A stretch of 64,000 nt of DNA from Anodontia alba (GCA_964016985.1 OZ024831.1:28562633-28626632); one strand, 5' to 3'; positions 1 to 12,299 are shown, numbered from the stretch's first letter. Translations and numbers: made by a program. The notes: generated from the letters alone by a model not told the origin.

Positions 1-293
1 TCAAATTTTAGGAAAAGTATGCTAAGGAGTTAAGTCACTGTTAAGGCATCCCAATACTTAGGATAAATACTATACATTTGTTTGCCATCTGCAGGTGTTG
101 CTTTTTTATACCTGGATGTACTTATAGTTGTTGTTGCTTTTTTACCATATTCTTTTTCTTTTGATTTCTCCTATTGTGGACCTTGTAGAAGATAACCCAT
201 AGACTTACTTCAGAAAAGATGAATTCCATACCTGCAAGACAGACAGCTTTGATTTTTTTAAGGAGGAGTACTATGTTGAAAATAATGATATCT

Positions 294-527
294 TAATCCC
301 TGCCATGAAGAATAAATTAAGATGACATGCCCACTTCTAATTTTCAGCCAGTCAGATTACTTGATCCAAGTTGTTGATACAAATCCACAATTCATTGATC
401 CAAGTTGTTGATACAAAATCTTAATGACAAACAATGCAGATCCAGATCAGTTGACAGAAGCCAACTGATCTGGATCTACACTGTTTACAAAGGCAGGGCA
501 TATCCGGGTCCAGCATGACCAGGGTAA
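294..527. mobile_element. Family A hairpin MITE
   Basis: Degraded ends match other A copies. The central inverted repeat at about 428-490 pairs GATCCAGATCAGTTG with its complement. The block TTGATCCAAGTTGTTGATAC occurs twice (from about 361 and 395), a local duplication not seen in other copies. No coding capacity is visible. Bases 1-293 hold nothing recognisable. Confidence 0.75.
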
Positions 528-804
528 ATAATTAAAATATTGTGAGAAAAATGTTTGCAGGTGAAATTTTGATGAAATCGAAGAAAATAGGTGTAGAAAA
601 AATATTGATTTAACATATGAAAATGAGCCTTCTGCCATTTGAATGTGAAGGTCCAGATCATTCTGTTTGATAGCACAGTCTGATAAGGGCCTTCTCTGTT
701 CTATCAATTTATTCTATGGTATACAGTTATTAGCTTAGCTGGTATTAAATGCAATAATCAGAATGTATGAATGCACCGTCATTGCGAGCGTATGGAGTCA
801 GGCA

Positions 805-983
805 TAGCTCCAGATAAGGAGCTTTTTTCTGGAAAGTAGCGATAATTGTCTTATTTCTTGACAAAAACATATATTGTGGGTATTCATTAGAAGCGCCTCG
901 GCCCAGAATCCAGCAACATATGTTTTCGTCGAAAAATAAGAAAAACATTACGTGGATACCCCTCTTATCTGGGGCTATGGACT
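805..983. mobile_element. Family E hairpin MITE
   Basis: It runs from ATAGCTCCAGATAAG to the complementary CTTATCTGGGGCTATG, with inner arms around AACATATATTGTGGGTA and its complement. The loop is diverged. Bases 528-804 are unremarkable. Confidence 0.7.
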
Positions 984-1061
984 CGGGTCCTTTTTCTCTT
1001 ATTGTGAATCAGTTTTTTATGTTCGACTAAATCACAGTTTCTGAGTTTTAGGGGACTATTT

Positions 1062-2815
1062 TTAGCTCACCTGAGCTATGCTCAGGATGAGCTATAGTGA
1101 TCACTTTTTGTCTGCCGTCCATCCGTGCGTCTGTCCATTAACATTTTCAAATGACTTCTCTGAAACTGCTGAGCCAATTTTGCTCAAATTTCATATGGCG
1201 CCTCCTTAGGTTGGGGGACGAAAGATTGCTAAAATGATTGCTGGCCAAGGTGGCCGCCATGCCCATATATGGTAAAAACCTTTAAAAATCTTCTTCTCCA
1301 GAACCGAGGATGCCTTGGGGCTGAGTCTTTACACAAATCATCGGGGACAGGAGATCGATTAAAATTGCTAAAATAATGGTTGTACATTGACATTTGACCT
1401 TTTTATGGCGAGGTCAAGTTTGCATTGTATGGGCACCATAAATTAGTATGGGAAAAATGTTGAGAATTTCAAACAACTTCTCTATCTGAAGCCTCTGGGC
1501 CAGTGTTGCTCAAATTTCATGAGGAGCCTCCTTGGGACAGGGGAATGAAAGATTACTAAAATGGTCGTTGTCCATTGACCAAGATGGCCACCATGCCTAT
1601 GATGTTCGACCTTTGTACAGCAAGGTCAAATTTGCTTCCCCAAGCATTTGTATTGACCGTATACATTTATATGGGGAAAATGTTGAGAATTCATATTTTG
1701 GCCATCTCTATAATCCAGTTGAATCCAAACCTGATGATGAGCATTAGGGCGCTTAGTAGACACTAAATAGCGAAATGAGCCAATAGAAATCCAAGATGGC
1801 CGCCTTAGCCGCCATCTTGAAAATCAGTTTTCGACATCTCTTCTCAAACCTTAGCTCGCTATGAGCCAAAACTTGCTCTGTAGCAACAGGATGACTTCTG
1901 GATCGAAATGAGCTAAAATTGTGTCGATTAGAAATCCAAGATGGCCACAATGGTTCCGCTCCATTGAACAAGATGGGCACCAGAGCTAAAAATAGAAATT
2001 ATTCAAATGAGATCTCTTCCTTGGCCAATGACCCGATTTCAAAATATTTGCACAGAAGTCTTCCTCCAATGACCCTCTACCAAAATTGCTAAAATGGTTC
2101 CACTTGGCTGAACAAAACGGGGGCAGAGCTAAAAGTAGTAAAACCTTTAAAAGACATCTCCTCCGCAGCCAGTGTATCAAGTACAAAGTAATTTCACAGA
2201 AGTGTTCCTCTTATGGCACTTTACCAAAATTGCTAAAATAGTTTCTCTCAGCTGAACAAAATGGCCGCCAGAGCTGAAAATAGAAAAAACCTTTAAACGA
2301 CATCTCCTTGGCCAGTGGCCTGATTGCAAAATGATTTCACAGAAATGTTCCTCTTATCCCCCTTTACCAAAATTTCGAAAGGTTCTGCTCTGCTGAACAA
2401 TATGATCACCAGAGCGAAAAGTAGAAAAACCTTTAAACAAGATCTCCTTGGCTGGTGGCTGGATTTCAAAATAATTTCACATCAATGTTCCTCTTATGCC
2501 CCTATACCAAAATTGCTAAAATGGTTCTGCTGTGCCAAACACAATGATTGCCAGAGCTAAAAATAGAAAAAAAACTTTAAAGGACAGGATAAGAAGATGA
2601 CCCAATTACATTCTGAAATAAATCTGATTTTTTTTTTTTTTTATTTATGGCCCTTTGAAAATTTCAGCATTTTAACCTTGTAAGCAAGAGATCCCAAAAA
2701 CTGTTGAAGCCATTGCCTTGAAACTTGACAGGCTAATAGGGAATGATGAGTAAATGACCTGATTAACACAGCAGTTAACTTAGGTGAGCATTGTGGCCCA
2801 TGGGCCTCTTGTTAG
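1062..2815 (+). mobile_element. Tandem-core element (pearl/Helitron-like), full length
   Basis: It begins TTTTAGCTCACCTGAGCTAT, continues into a CCGTCCATCCGTGCGTCTGT stretch, and ends GGTGAGCATTGTGGCCCATG then GGGCCTCTTGTT. The left core resembles the ~480-bp unit of the element at 8361. The right core is a different ~140-bp tandem unit. Such ends with exchangeable tandem cores recall non-autonomous Helitron-like 'pearl' elements of bivalves; that assignment is inference. No transposase is seen. Confidence 0.7.
2030..2590 (+). repeat. ~140-bp tandem core, about four copies
   Basis: The phrase TTTCACAGAARTGTTCCTCTT recurs at about 2040, 2188, 2328 and 2467. Each unit also carries ACCAAAATTGCTAAAATGGT and an AGAGCTAAAAATAGAAAAA tail. 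Copies differ at many positions, so the array is old. Confidence 0.75.
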
Positions 2816-2844
2816 ATTTTATAATGTGGTATGTACGTAGTTGC

Positions 2845-3022
2845 AGATAAGAGTGGTAATCCATATTTGTTTTTTTCTTATTTTCCATTTAAAAACGTGG
2901 GTACACATTAGAAGCGCCTCACCAAGATGCTTCTAATGAATACCCATTACATATGTTTTTGTGGGGAAATAAGAAAAACATCAGGGGTTTTTGATTGTGA
3001 AGACTACTTATCTGGTGCTGTG
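2845..3022. mobile_element. Family E hairpin MITE
   Basis: Arms GTGGGTACACATTAGAAGCG and the complement GCTTCTAATGAATACCCA lie inside AGATAAG / CTTATCTGGTGCTGTGG ends. Bases 3023-3279 are AT-rich with no feature. Confidence 0.75.
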
Positions 3023-3279
3023 GTCAAAAAGCCTCAAGAAAAATTAAACAAGAACAATGTTGAACAAATAAATGTGGATATCATCTAATGAAATTAATCT
3101 TTCTACCTACACAAGGTCATTGCAAATGGATTTCTTTTGTTCATTTTCTTTAAATTTTCATGACCTCAGTTTACTGAAATAGTTGACAGCAACCTGTCCA
3201 TTTTGAAACATTAAATTTGAATATGTTTTTATTATTATCATTTTTCACCATTTCATAACTCTTATTCACTTGTTCATTC

Positions 3280-3572
3280 AAAGTGGATGCGCATCCAACT
3301 GGTGATCAGTAGGCCGTGGGTTTGATCTCCGCTGGATTCTGCTACATTCTTTCATGGAGATACATCATAAAATATTTTCTCTGGTCATTCTGTGCCTTCC
3401 ACTTAGTCAAGAAGGGCAGTTGTCAGTTTCTGGCAAAAGAATGTGCACAAGTACTGGTTACCTGTTTAGAGGATTAAGCGTGCCCAGGAAAAGAGTGTTC
3501 GGTAAACTGACTGGCTTGACATAACCTTAATAGTGTTGACTAGGCCTTTAAACTCCAAACCAACCAACCAAA
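3280..3572 (+). mobile_element. tRNA-derived SINE
   Basis: The head (about 3282-3345) carries a tRNA-like block with GGGTTTGATCTCCGCTGG, close to an RNA polymerase III B box. The body contains AGAAGGGCAGTTGTCAGTTT and AAAGAATGTGCACAAGTACT, the reverse complement of text seen in the minus-strand SINEs at 33162, 52884 and 61399. It ends in a CCAACCAACCAAA-type tail. It is diverged and so old. What remains to 3837 is mostly unremarkable, with a weak family E fragment near 3600. Confidence 0.75.
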
Positions 3573-3837
3573 TTGGCCAAATGTGGAAACAGTAATGGTC
3601 CCAGTGACCATATCTCCAGATAAGGTGCTTTGTTTTCAACAAGAACCAGTTGTCAGACACTTTTCATAATTTGCCACAAAAACAGACACTTTAGGAAATT
3701 ATGTTAATTTATTTTAAAGATTTTGTTTGAACATTCTTTAATTAATGTTGAAAGTTCTCTTTTTATGTTGTTTAATGCATGTGATTCTGTTAATCAAATT
3801 CTTTTTGTATAAGAGAATTTCAGAAATTTTCCATGTC

Positions 3838-4025
3838 AAAACTTAAGGGGACTGGATACACTTTTCTGCCATGTTTTACAAGGGAGGTAACTTTTGTGAC
3901 TTCCTGTTTGCTTTCTTACACACCAAATTCCTTCTGAAAAGGGTTCTTTATTCAAAAAGGAAAGAATTAGCTTCTTTTAGAGTTAACCCCTTTTTTAAAA
4001 AAGGGACAAAATCAGAATTTTAACA
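3838..4025. repeat. Family N foldback repeat
   Basis: AAGGGAGGTAACTTTTGTGA, AAAAGGGTTCTTTATTCAAA and a partly complementary AACCCCTTTTTT form a weak foldback. Better copies are at 5195 and 12300. Confidence 0.5.
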
Positions 4026-4061
4026 AGAGTTGCCTCTTCTGAAAGAGTATCCATTCGATCC

Positions 4062-4269
4062 CATTAATATACACTGTGCTATGGGCAAATTCAGCAGACG
4101 ACAAACTGATGACATTTTTCTCTTATTTGTCCTAGAAAATAGGATCTGACACTTCATGCAAATTGTCTCCAATTTGCATGAAGTGTCAAATCCTATTTTC
4201 TAAGAAAAGTTAAGAAAATATTTTAAAATGTTGTCTGCTGAAATTTTTACCCAGCATGCAATGTGTTAA
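4062..4269. mobile_element. Family C hairpin MITE
   Basis: The arms AATAGGATCTGACACTTCAT and ATGAAGTGTCAAATCCTATT flank a small loop. The outer parts are TTCAGCAGACGACAAACTG and GTCTGCTGAAATTTTTACCC. Confidence 0.8.
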
Positions 4270-5194
4270 GATTGAGAAATTAATCGTTTTTTTTTTTTTT
4301 TGTTTTTTTTTTACAACAATAAAATTATTGATATTTTTGTTATTCTTCAATGAAAACATATCTTGTAAATATGCTTGGAATCACCTATGTGCAGAATTGG
4401 TTACTAACTATAACATAATTCTATGGTGAGCTTTCAATTTTTCTTTTTCACTTGAAAATGTTAGAGAAAACAAAAATGGCAATTTCATTTTTTGTCTTTT
4501 TATTTATTTTTCTATTATTAAATTGATAAACACTTATGATAAAGTAAAGACAAAATGTGTCAGTTTGGTTTGACAGTTCTTATAAATTTGATTGTATTAG
4601 GAGTTCTTATTTGAACATTAATTAATTGTTAATTTATTTATTTTTAAAAAAAACATAGGTAAAATGAATAATTATGTTTTCAAATAAAAGTCTGATAGGC
4701 AGACAATAGATATTTAATGCTGCCAGGCACCATAGGCACATAGGGGAAGTGGTGAATTATTCTATTCCATGTTCTTCCAAGTTATATGATTATTTTTAGT
4801 CACAAGATTTGATTGAAGTGAAATAATCATGAGAAGATTTCCAGAGATTATGGCCTCTGAATTTTTCCTGTAGTATGATTGTAGTAAACGAGGCCAGCAC
4901 AATGTTCAGTACAAGCTGATAAATAGTAATCAGTAAAGACCCAGACTGTGTAGTTTGCTGCAAAATGCCAGAAAAAAGTATATCCAGAATTTTTTCTCCT
5001 TGTTTTTTTTTTTTTTTCAACCCCTATTTTGTGGGGACAATAAAAAGAATATGTTTGTAATCTGCTAAATAAAAAGAATATTTAAAGAATATGTTTGTAA
5101 TCTGCTGAGTTTGTCCAGAAAGTGCTAAGGCCAAAGTGATATTATGGTCCATTAATGGACATACACTAAATAAGAGGTCTGTGTATGCTTAGTA
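4270..5194. other. AT-rich non-coding stretch
   Basis: Poly(T) tracts lie near 4285-4310 and 5007-5019. The block AAGAATATGTTTGTAATCTG is duplicated between 5045 and 5108. I see no exon, RNA gene or element edge. Confidence 0.6.
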
Positions 5195-5352
5195 GATTTT
5201 CTTCCATTTTTCACAAGGGAGACAACTTTTGTGGCATCCTGTTTGCATTTCGGCAGCGAAAAGGGGTCTACTCTAAAGAGAAATAATTTGCTCTATGTAG
5301 GAGCAATTTCATTCCTTATACAATAGACCCCTTTTCAGAAGGGAGACAAACA
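5195..5352. repeat. Family N foldback repeat
   Basis: GAAAAGGGGTCTACTCTAAA and AATAGACCCCTTTTC form imperfect arms. The edges are AAGGGAGACAACTTTTGTGG and AGAAGGGAGACAAAC. Confidence 0.6.
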
Positions 5353-5487
5353 ATTTAGACAAAGTTATCTCCGCTGTAACTTGACACAATCCATAGGATA
5401 ATCAATTTATTGATTGATAAATTTCACAAAAATGATTTCGTACAGATTTGCTAATAATCAATCGTTTGATTTCTGTGTCTGATACTT

Positions 5488-5675
5488 TACCGTATTTACC
5501 CTTAGTATTCTATCACCTCAACACCTTACCATACTTTATCTAAAATTTGAACAAGTACAATTTACTACCCAATGTTTGTCTAAAATTAGCTGAATGAGTG
5601 GCAAACAGTGAAGACCCTGATGAGATGTCACATTTTGCTCAGGCCTGTCTGGCCAAATATGTACAGTAAAGTATA
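5488..5675. mobile_element. Family B hairpin MITE, degraded
   Basis: The left part ACCGTATTTACCCTTAGTAT is followed by the shared stem GGCAAACAGTGAAGACCCTG. The right stem is largely lost. Confidence 0.6.
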
Positions 5676-5827
5676 ATATATGTTAAGAGTCATGCTCAGA
5701 CAGACAGGTAAAATTATGACCTAATCTTTAGTGATTACTAATCAATTATCATTCACAATGGCAGGGCCGATAATGAATTATCATTTCAGCTCTGATAAGC
5801 AATCCCTACTTTAAGGATCCAGTCTCT

Positions 5828-6037
5828 TTAACCTTTACCATTCTCTGGGCTAATTCAGCAAACAACAAATTGTGATATTTTTCTGATTTTTCCCCAGAAA
5901 CAGGATTTGACATTTCCTGCAAATTGTTTCCATATGGAAACAATTTGCATGGAATGTCAAATCCTGTTTTCTGGGAAAAAGAAGAAAAATATTTTAATAT
6001 GTCATCTGCTGAAAATTTTATGCGGCATGCTAATTTT
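5828..6037. mobile_element. Family C hairpin MITE
   Basis: The arms ACAGGATTTGACATTTCCTG and GGAATGTCAAATCCTGTTTT enclose GTTTCCATATGGAAAC. The edge is TTAACCTTTACCATTCTCTG. Bases 6038-6272 hold nothing clear. Confidence 0.8.
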
Positions 6038-6272
6038 CATTATTATTATTTTTTGTTCAAAACTTACCCGAACTTATCACCAGAATCATTCCCACATTTT
6101 GTTCTCTTCTACTGTTTGTATACGCACAATTGTTTGAAATGGCTGATAAGTCAATGCAAAAAATGAGGCTGTCAGCATACTTATTGATAGGACTTTTGTT
6201 TTAACCTAAAGCTGTTCATTTTCTTTTCTTTTTTACATCCCTGTCACACGATAGTGCTGGGTTACTGTTCTC

Positions 6273-6513
6273 CAGAGCCCAGTTGTTCAAAGCATCGTTA
6301 GCTTAACAAGCTCATTAAGGGTCACTTCGCTAACTGTTTTAACAGATTCAATATACAATATTCTCATATTTTTTGCTGAAAAAATGTGAGTAGCTTTTGC
6401 AATGCAAAAGCCACTCACATTTTTTCAGCAAAGAATTTCATAGCATATTTGCGTCTCACTCGATGTAAATTTTAACAGATCGTTAACTAACGAATTTGTT
6501 AGCTTTGAACAGG
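6273..6513. mobile_element. Family F hairpin MITE
   Basis: The near-perfect central palindrome of AAAATGTGAGTAGCTTTTGC with its complement sits inside TTGTTCAAAGCATCGTTAGC and CTTTGAACAG ends. It is the most diverged of three copies (see 20244 and 58720). Confidence 0.8.
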
Positions 6514-6689
6514 TGAATGCCTGTGAATGTGTTCATCTGTCTGTCTGGTTATCATCTGTCTGATGTTTATACATACGTCTATCTTTGAATTGTTTCCATG
6601 CTTAATTTCCCAAAGAATTTGTATCTTGAGATACTCATTAAATTGTCATAATGAGGAATTTATAATAAGTATCCAAAATACAATATATG

Positions 6690-6900
6690 ACCTAATTATA
6701 GCACATACCCCTATAAGCGCATTATCAAGAAATTCAGTAGTCTTCAGATTACAGCTAGTGCACTTTTTGTAGACTTTGTTATAAAAACGTATGTTGTTGG
6801 TACCCATTTGCAATTCAGATGAGTACCTGTAACGTATGTTTTTATAAAGAAAATCAGAAAAAAGCCACACAAGAACATTGCATAAGCATTATTTGGTAAG
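6690..6900. mobile_element. Family E variant hairpin
   Basis: It starts CACATACCCCTATAAGCGCA and has arms ACGTATGTTGTTGGTACCCA / GAGTACCTGTAACGTATGTT. It shares its full left flank with the copy at 50465. Confidence 0.65.
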
Positions 6901-6914
6901 TCCTTTGCTGTTTT

Positions 6915-7965
6915 TTTTTTGGGTCACCTGTCACATAGTGACAAAGTGAGCTTTTGTGGTCACATTTTATCCGTTGTGTGTGCGTCCATCCACAAACAAC
7001 ATCTCCTCCTAAACCACTGATTAGATTTTGACCAAACCTCACAGGAACGATCCTTGGTCCTCTTTCAAAGTAGTTCAAATGGTTCTTATCTGAAACCAGA
7101 AGGCTTGGGTCTTTGATATTGTGTACATGGCTTCACCTAGTGGACCTCTGCCAAGATTTTTCAGATTATAGCCCTGGGGCCAAAAATGGAAAAAAAACTT
7201 AAAAAATCTTCTTGTCTGAAAGTGCAAGGCCTGGGGGGTGGGGGGTGGGGGGGGGAGCAGGTGTGTGGTTACTTGTTTTAAATAGAGCAAAAAGCCGTTG
7301 GCAATGATTAGACCTAGGACTATCAAACTAATAGGGAGGATGGACCTGAAGAGTAGATGACATTTAAGTCAAAGGTCAAGGTCACCGTGACCTTTAATAC
7401 CAAAAAAAGCTTATAATTCTGCAGTGCTTATGGTTGGAACCCTCAAGCTTAGTAGAGATGGTAGTCCTCACCAGTCGATGATCCTGAGGGCAAAGGTCAC
7501 GGTCACCAGGACCTTTAGTACTAAAAAGCTTGATAACTTGGCTGTGCTTGGGGATAGGACCCTCAAACTTAGAAGGGATGTTGGTCCTCACCAGTAGATG
7601 ACAGTGCGGGCAAAGTTCATGGTCAAGGTCACCATGACCTTTAGCACTAAAAAGCTTATAATTTGTTTGGCAGTGCTTGAGGCTAGAACACTTGAACTTA
7701 GATGGGATGTTGGTCTTGACCAGTAGATGACCCTAATGGAAAAGGTCAAGGTCACTGACCTCTAGTACAAAACAAGCTTATAACTTGGCAGTGCTTGGGG
7801 CTAGGACCCTCAAGGGTCATAGGGATGTTTCTTCTGACCAGAAGATGACCGAAGGCAAAGGTCATAGTCAAGGTCACCATAACCTTTAGAACCACATCTC
7901 TATTAGCAATGCTATGTATAACATGATTCAGGTGAGCGATATAGGGCCATCATGGCCCTCTTGTT
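6915..7965 (+). mobile_element. Tandem-core element with ~122-bp units
   Basis: It begins near GGGTCACCTGTCACATAGTG and ends AGGTGAGCGATATAGGGCCA then GGCCCTCTTGTTT. About five core units from 7375 to 7900 each contain AAGGTCACCGTGACCTTTAR, AAAAAGCTTATAATTTGGCA and a GGACCCTCAAACTTAG block. It has the same end logic as the element at 8361 but an unrelated core. Confidence 0.7.
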
Positions 7966-8303
7966 TATTTAAAGTGTACCCTTAGTTTAGGTAGGTACAT
8001 ATTTTATAATAAGTTTTTCCCAGTATTTTTGAAAAGCCTAAGCGCACAGTGTGGTAATTAGGTCGAATACAGTATATGATTTGGGCCACGTCATGCTAAA
8101 TTGTGTCATCTGGCATATGCTAACAGTGAAGGCCTAGATGAGCCAGCCCATCCATGGTCTTATCAGGGCCTTCGCTGACTGCAAACAGAATCATTGGATA
8201 ATAAAAAATGTTTAATGGAGAGCAACTGCCAAGATGAGATTCTGCAAGTGTGCAGGATGATGTGAATCTGCACATTTTACGCATGTTTGAAGGAATTTTT
8301 TCA
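7966..8303. other. Degenerate repeat stretch
   Basis: The part at 7975-8085 resembles 50745-50840 (GTACCCTTAGTTTAGG to AATTAGGTCGAATACAGTA). The part at 8120-8180 is a decayed copy of the shared GATCAGGGTC stem. No gene is seen. Confidence 0.5.
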
Positions 8304-8360
8304 TTTGATGCTGCCCATTTCATGTTGACACAAAAAAAGATATTTACCTGGAACCCTTTT
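8304..8360 (+). repeat. Left flanking direct repeat of the 8361 element
   Basis: This 57-bp block starts TTTGATGCTGCCCATTTCAT and ends TTTACCTGGAACCCTTTT. It recurs at 11101-11158 with two substitutions and one 1-bp indel, directly on the other side of the 2.7-kb element. Confidence 0.85.
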
Positions 8361-11097
8361 TAGCTCACCTGAGCTATGCTCAGGATGAGCTATTGTGATC
8401 ACTTTTCATCCGTCCGTCCGTCCGTCCGTGCATCTATCCGTTAACATTTTCAAACGACTTCTCCTCTGAAGCCCCTGAGCCAATTTTGCTCAAATTTCAT
8501 ATGGAGCCTCCTTAGGTTGGGGGAACAAAAAATTGCTAAAATGGTCGCGGTCCATTGACCAAGATGGCCGCCATGCCCATATATGGTAAAAACCTTTAAA
8601 AATCTTCTTCTCCAGAACAGAGGATGCCTTGGGGCTGAATCTTTGCATAAGGCATCGGGGACGGGAGGTCTACCAAAATTGCTAAAATAAAGGTAGTATA
8701 TTGACATTTGACCTTTTTACGGCGAGGTCAAGTTTGCGTCCCTATGCATTTGTATGGGAAAAACCTTTAAAAATCTTGTTCTCCAAAACCGAGGATGCCT
8801 TATGGCTGAACCTTTACATATATCATCAGACACAGGAGGTCTACCAAAGTTGCTAAAATAATGGTCGTACATTGACATTTGACCTTTTTACGGTAAGGTC
8901 AGTTTTGCTTCCTTATGCATTTGTATGAGAAAAATATTCAGAATTTCAAACGACTTCTCCTCTGGAGCCTCTGGGCCAATTTTGCTCAAATTTCATATGG
9001 AGCCTCCTTAGGTTGGGGGAATGAAAGATTGCTAAAATGGTTGCGGTTCTTTGACCAAGGTGGCCGCCATGCCCATATATGGTAAAAACCTTTAAAAATC
9101 TTCTCCAGAACCGAGGATGCCTTGGGGCTGAATCTTTACATAAGCCATCAGGAACGGGAGGTCTACCAAAATTGCTAAAATAAATGTTGTATATTGACAT
9201 TTGACCTTTTTACGGCGAAGTCAAGTTTGCTTCCCTATGCATTTGTATGGGAAAAACCTTTAAAAATCTTCTTCTCCAAACCGAGGATGCCTTGTGGCTG
9301 AATCTTTACATATATCATCAGAAACAGAAGGTCTATTAATGTTGCTAAAATAATGGTCGTACATTGACATTTGACCTTTTTACGGTGAGCTCAATTTTGC
9401 TTATGGGAAAAATATTCAGAATTTCAAATGACTTCTCCTCTGGAGCCTCAGGGCCAATTTTGCTCAAATTTCATATGGAGCCGCCTTAGGTTGGGGGAAT
9501 GAAAGATTGCTAAAATGGTTGCGGTTCTTTGACCAAGGTGGCCGCCATGCCCATATATGGTAAAAACCTTTAAAAATCTTCTCCAGAACCGAGGATGCCT
9601 TGGGGCTGAATCTTTACATAAGCCATCGGGAACGGGAGGTCTACCAAAATTGCTAAAATAAATGTCGTATATTGACATTTGAACTTTTTACGGCGAGGTC
9701 AAGTTTGCTTCCCTATGCATTTGTATGGGAAAAACCTTTAAAAATCTTCTTCTCCAAAACCGAGGATGCCTTGTGGCTGAATCTTTACATATATCATCAG
9801 AAACAGGAGGTCTATTAAAGTTGCTAAAACAATGGTTGTACATTGACATTTGACCTTTTTACGGTGAGCTCAATTTTGCTTATGGGAAAAATATTCAGAA
9901 TTTCAAATGACTTCTCCTCTGGAGCCTCAGGGCCAATTTTGCTCAAATTTCATATGGAGCCGCCTTAGGTTTGGGGAATGAAAGATTGCTAAAATGGTTG
10001 CGGTTCTTTGACCAAGGTGGCCGCCATGCCCATATATGGTAAAAACCTTTAAAAATCTTCTCCAGAACCGAGGATGCCTTGAGGCTGAATCTTTGCTGAA
10101 ATCATCGGGGACAGGGGGTCTACCAAAATTGCTAAAGTAATGGTCTTACATTGACATTTGACGGCAATGTCAAGTTTGCTTCCCTATGCATTTGTATGGG
10201 AAAAAACATTTAAAAATCTTATTCTGCAAAACGGAGGATGCCTTATGGCTGAATCTTTGCATATATCATTGGGAACGGGTGGTCTACCAAAGTTGCTAAA
10301 ATAATTGTCATACATTGACATTTGACCTTTTTACGGCGAGGTCAAGTTTGCTTCTGTATGCATTTGTATGGGCCCCGTACATTTGTATGGAAAAAATGTT
10401 GATAATTTCAAATGAATTTTCCTTTGAAGCCTCTTGGCCAGTGTTGCTCAAATTTCATGCGGAGCCTCCTTGGGCAAGAGAATGAAAGATTGCTAAAATG
10501 GGCATGGTCCTTTGATCAAAATGGCTGCCATGCCCATGTATGGTAAAAACCTTTAAAAATCTTCTTCTCCAGAACCAAATAAGCCCTGGGCCCTAATCTT
10601 TGCACAAATTATGGGGGACAGGAGATCTACCAAAATTGCTAAAATGATGGTTCTGTGTTGAAATTTGCTTCCCCATGCATTTGTATGGGCCATATACATT
10701 TATATTAAAAGTATCGAAGTGACTTGTAGATCAACAGTAGTTAAAATTGTTCTGATTGGAAATCTAAGATGGCCGTCATCTTGTTTATATTTATTATGTT
10801 TCCCTGCCACTGTGCTGTTTACATGTATAAAATCATGATTCTTCAGAAACCACTTAGCCAATTTCCACCAAATTTCGCATTGATCCTACTGTTGAAATGT
10901 GATTGATAATTTGTTCAAATGATTATGCTCCATTGACTGTCAGGTCCATATATTCTTCTGCAAAACTAAGAACTGCTCAAATGATGATCTTTTCATTTGT
11001 TGCGATGATAGGATTGGAAAAATGTTGCATAACATCTGCATGTCTGCAGTGGCTATGTCACTCAGGTGAGCGAACCGTGGCCCGTGGGCCTCTTGTT
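8361..11097 (+). mobile_element. Tandem-core element with ~480-bp units
   Basis: It opens TAGCTCACCTGAGCTATGCT with a (CCGT)n tract at about 8408-8428 and closes GGTGAGCGAACCGTGGCCCG then GGGCCTCTTGTTT. Core units begin at about 8446, 8938, 9418 and 9896, plus a degenerate unit near 10406. Each contains TTTGCTCAAATTTCATATGG, GGCCGCCATGCCCATATATG and TGACATTTGACCTTTTTACG. Each unit has two related halves, since ACCTTTAAAAATCTTCTTCT occurs twice. The antisense open frames of 76-85 codons repeat with the unit and are by-products, not genes. Confidence 0.8.
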
Positions 11098-11100
11098 TTG

Positions 11101-11158
11101 TTTGATGCTGCCCATTTCATAGTGACACAAAAAAAGATATTTACCTGGAACCCCTTTT
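11101..11158 (+). repeat. Right flanking direct repeat of the 8361 element
   Basis: This is the second copy of the block at 8304-8360. It is too long for an ordinary transposase target-site duplication. Confidence 0.85.
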
Positions 11159-11461
11159 AAATTAGAACCATGCTGGTCAGGGAATCTCTGTTATCAGTAT
11201 CCCCTTGTTTGTTTTTTTTTTTTTTCTTCTGGAGTCTTGAATATTGTTGTTGGAAAGTATTAAATCTTCTACATTTGTTAGTGTCTCATAAATTCTTTTG
11301 AAGTGTGGACACAAGTGATGTTTTGTACAGCGAAATATAATGTAGAGCATTATAAAACATGAAAAAAAAAAACAAAAAAAAACATTGTTTTATTCTTGTA
11401 TTTTCACTGCCATTTTGCATTTGTTGGTACTTTGGGTACCATCTTTGCCCTGAATGTTCAG
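11159..11461. other. Non-coding stretch
   Basis: It contains a poly(T) tract near 11210-11225 and an A-rich tract near 11369-11389. I see no gene or element edge. Confidence 0.5.
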
Positions 11462-12140
11462 GTCCCAAGGTTATACAACTTTTTTTTCATGCTCATCTCA
11501 GCTGAGCATGAAATTCTTCTGCTAATAAATATGAAAATGCGAACAATAGTTGGCATTTTCATATAGGGATCAAACATGGTTTTTCATGCATTAACATTCG
11601 CCAGGTCCTGTGGGAGGTGTTGAAAACTGAGGCCGAAGCCCGAGGTTCTCAACACCTCCCAACGGACCTGGGGAATGTTAATGCATTGAAAAAACATGTT
11701 TGATCGCTATTGTTGCATAAAAATTGAAAACATTTGCTACATTTCGCATTATTTCTTGCACTATTTTGATTCGCCTTTTCACCGATATGTCGCGAATGTA
11801 ATTTACACGGACTATGCTCATTCTAGGGCCGGGTAGTACATACCATGTCACCGTAGCAAAGCTGTGGCCCCAGTACGGATTACTGAAAGTTAGGTAGCCA
11901 TGCATTTACAGCGCGTGAATTGCCTTGTTAATACACGGCTTTTCGCCAGTTAATGCACGGCTGTTAATAATGTCCGACACTGCTTTTTATGCAATAATAG
12001 TTATTAGCAGAGAAATTTTCATGCTCAGCTTTGTTTAGCGAGAAAGAATATGAAATTGTTAGTAATTTGAGATTTATTAGCAGGACAAATTTCATGCTCA
12101 GCTGAGTTGAGCATGAAAAAGGTTTTATAACCTCTGGGCC
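11462..12140. mobile_element. Terminal-inverted-repeat element of about 680 bp
   Basis: The left end (AAGGTTATACAACTTTTTTT, then TCAGCTGAGCATGAAATT) is inverted at the right end (AATTTCATGCTCAGCTGAG, then AGGTTTTATAACCT). A second palindrome lies inside (about 11570-11720), with arms TTCATGCATTAACATTCGCC and GGGAATGTTAATGCATTGAA. I see no transposase, so it is probably non-autonomous. Confidence 0.7.
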
Positions 12141-12299
12141 AGATACCTTCAAAGGAATGATACAACTCCAAGGGAAATACTCTTGGCTTGAAAATATTTG
12201 CTTATCTTTTCATGGAGGCTTCTCTTTAAGGAAAGAATTTGGGAACAGGAAAAATCTGAAAAGCCTCATTTCTACCAAACTCAGCAGAAATCATCAGTG

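Noticed and set aside
8450..9678. Three similar minus-strand frames of 76-85 codons
   Set aside because: They recur once per ~480-bp tandem unit; similarity comes from the repeat, not from selection on protein.
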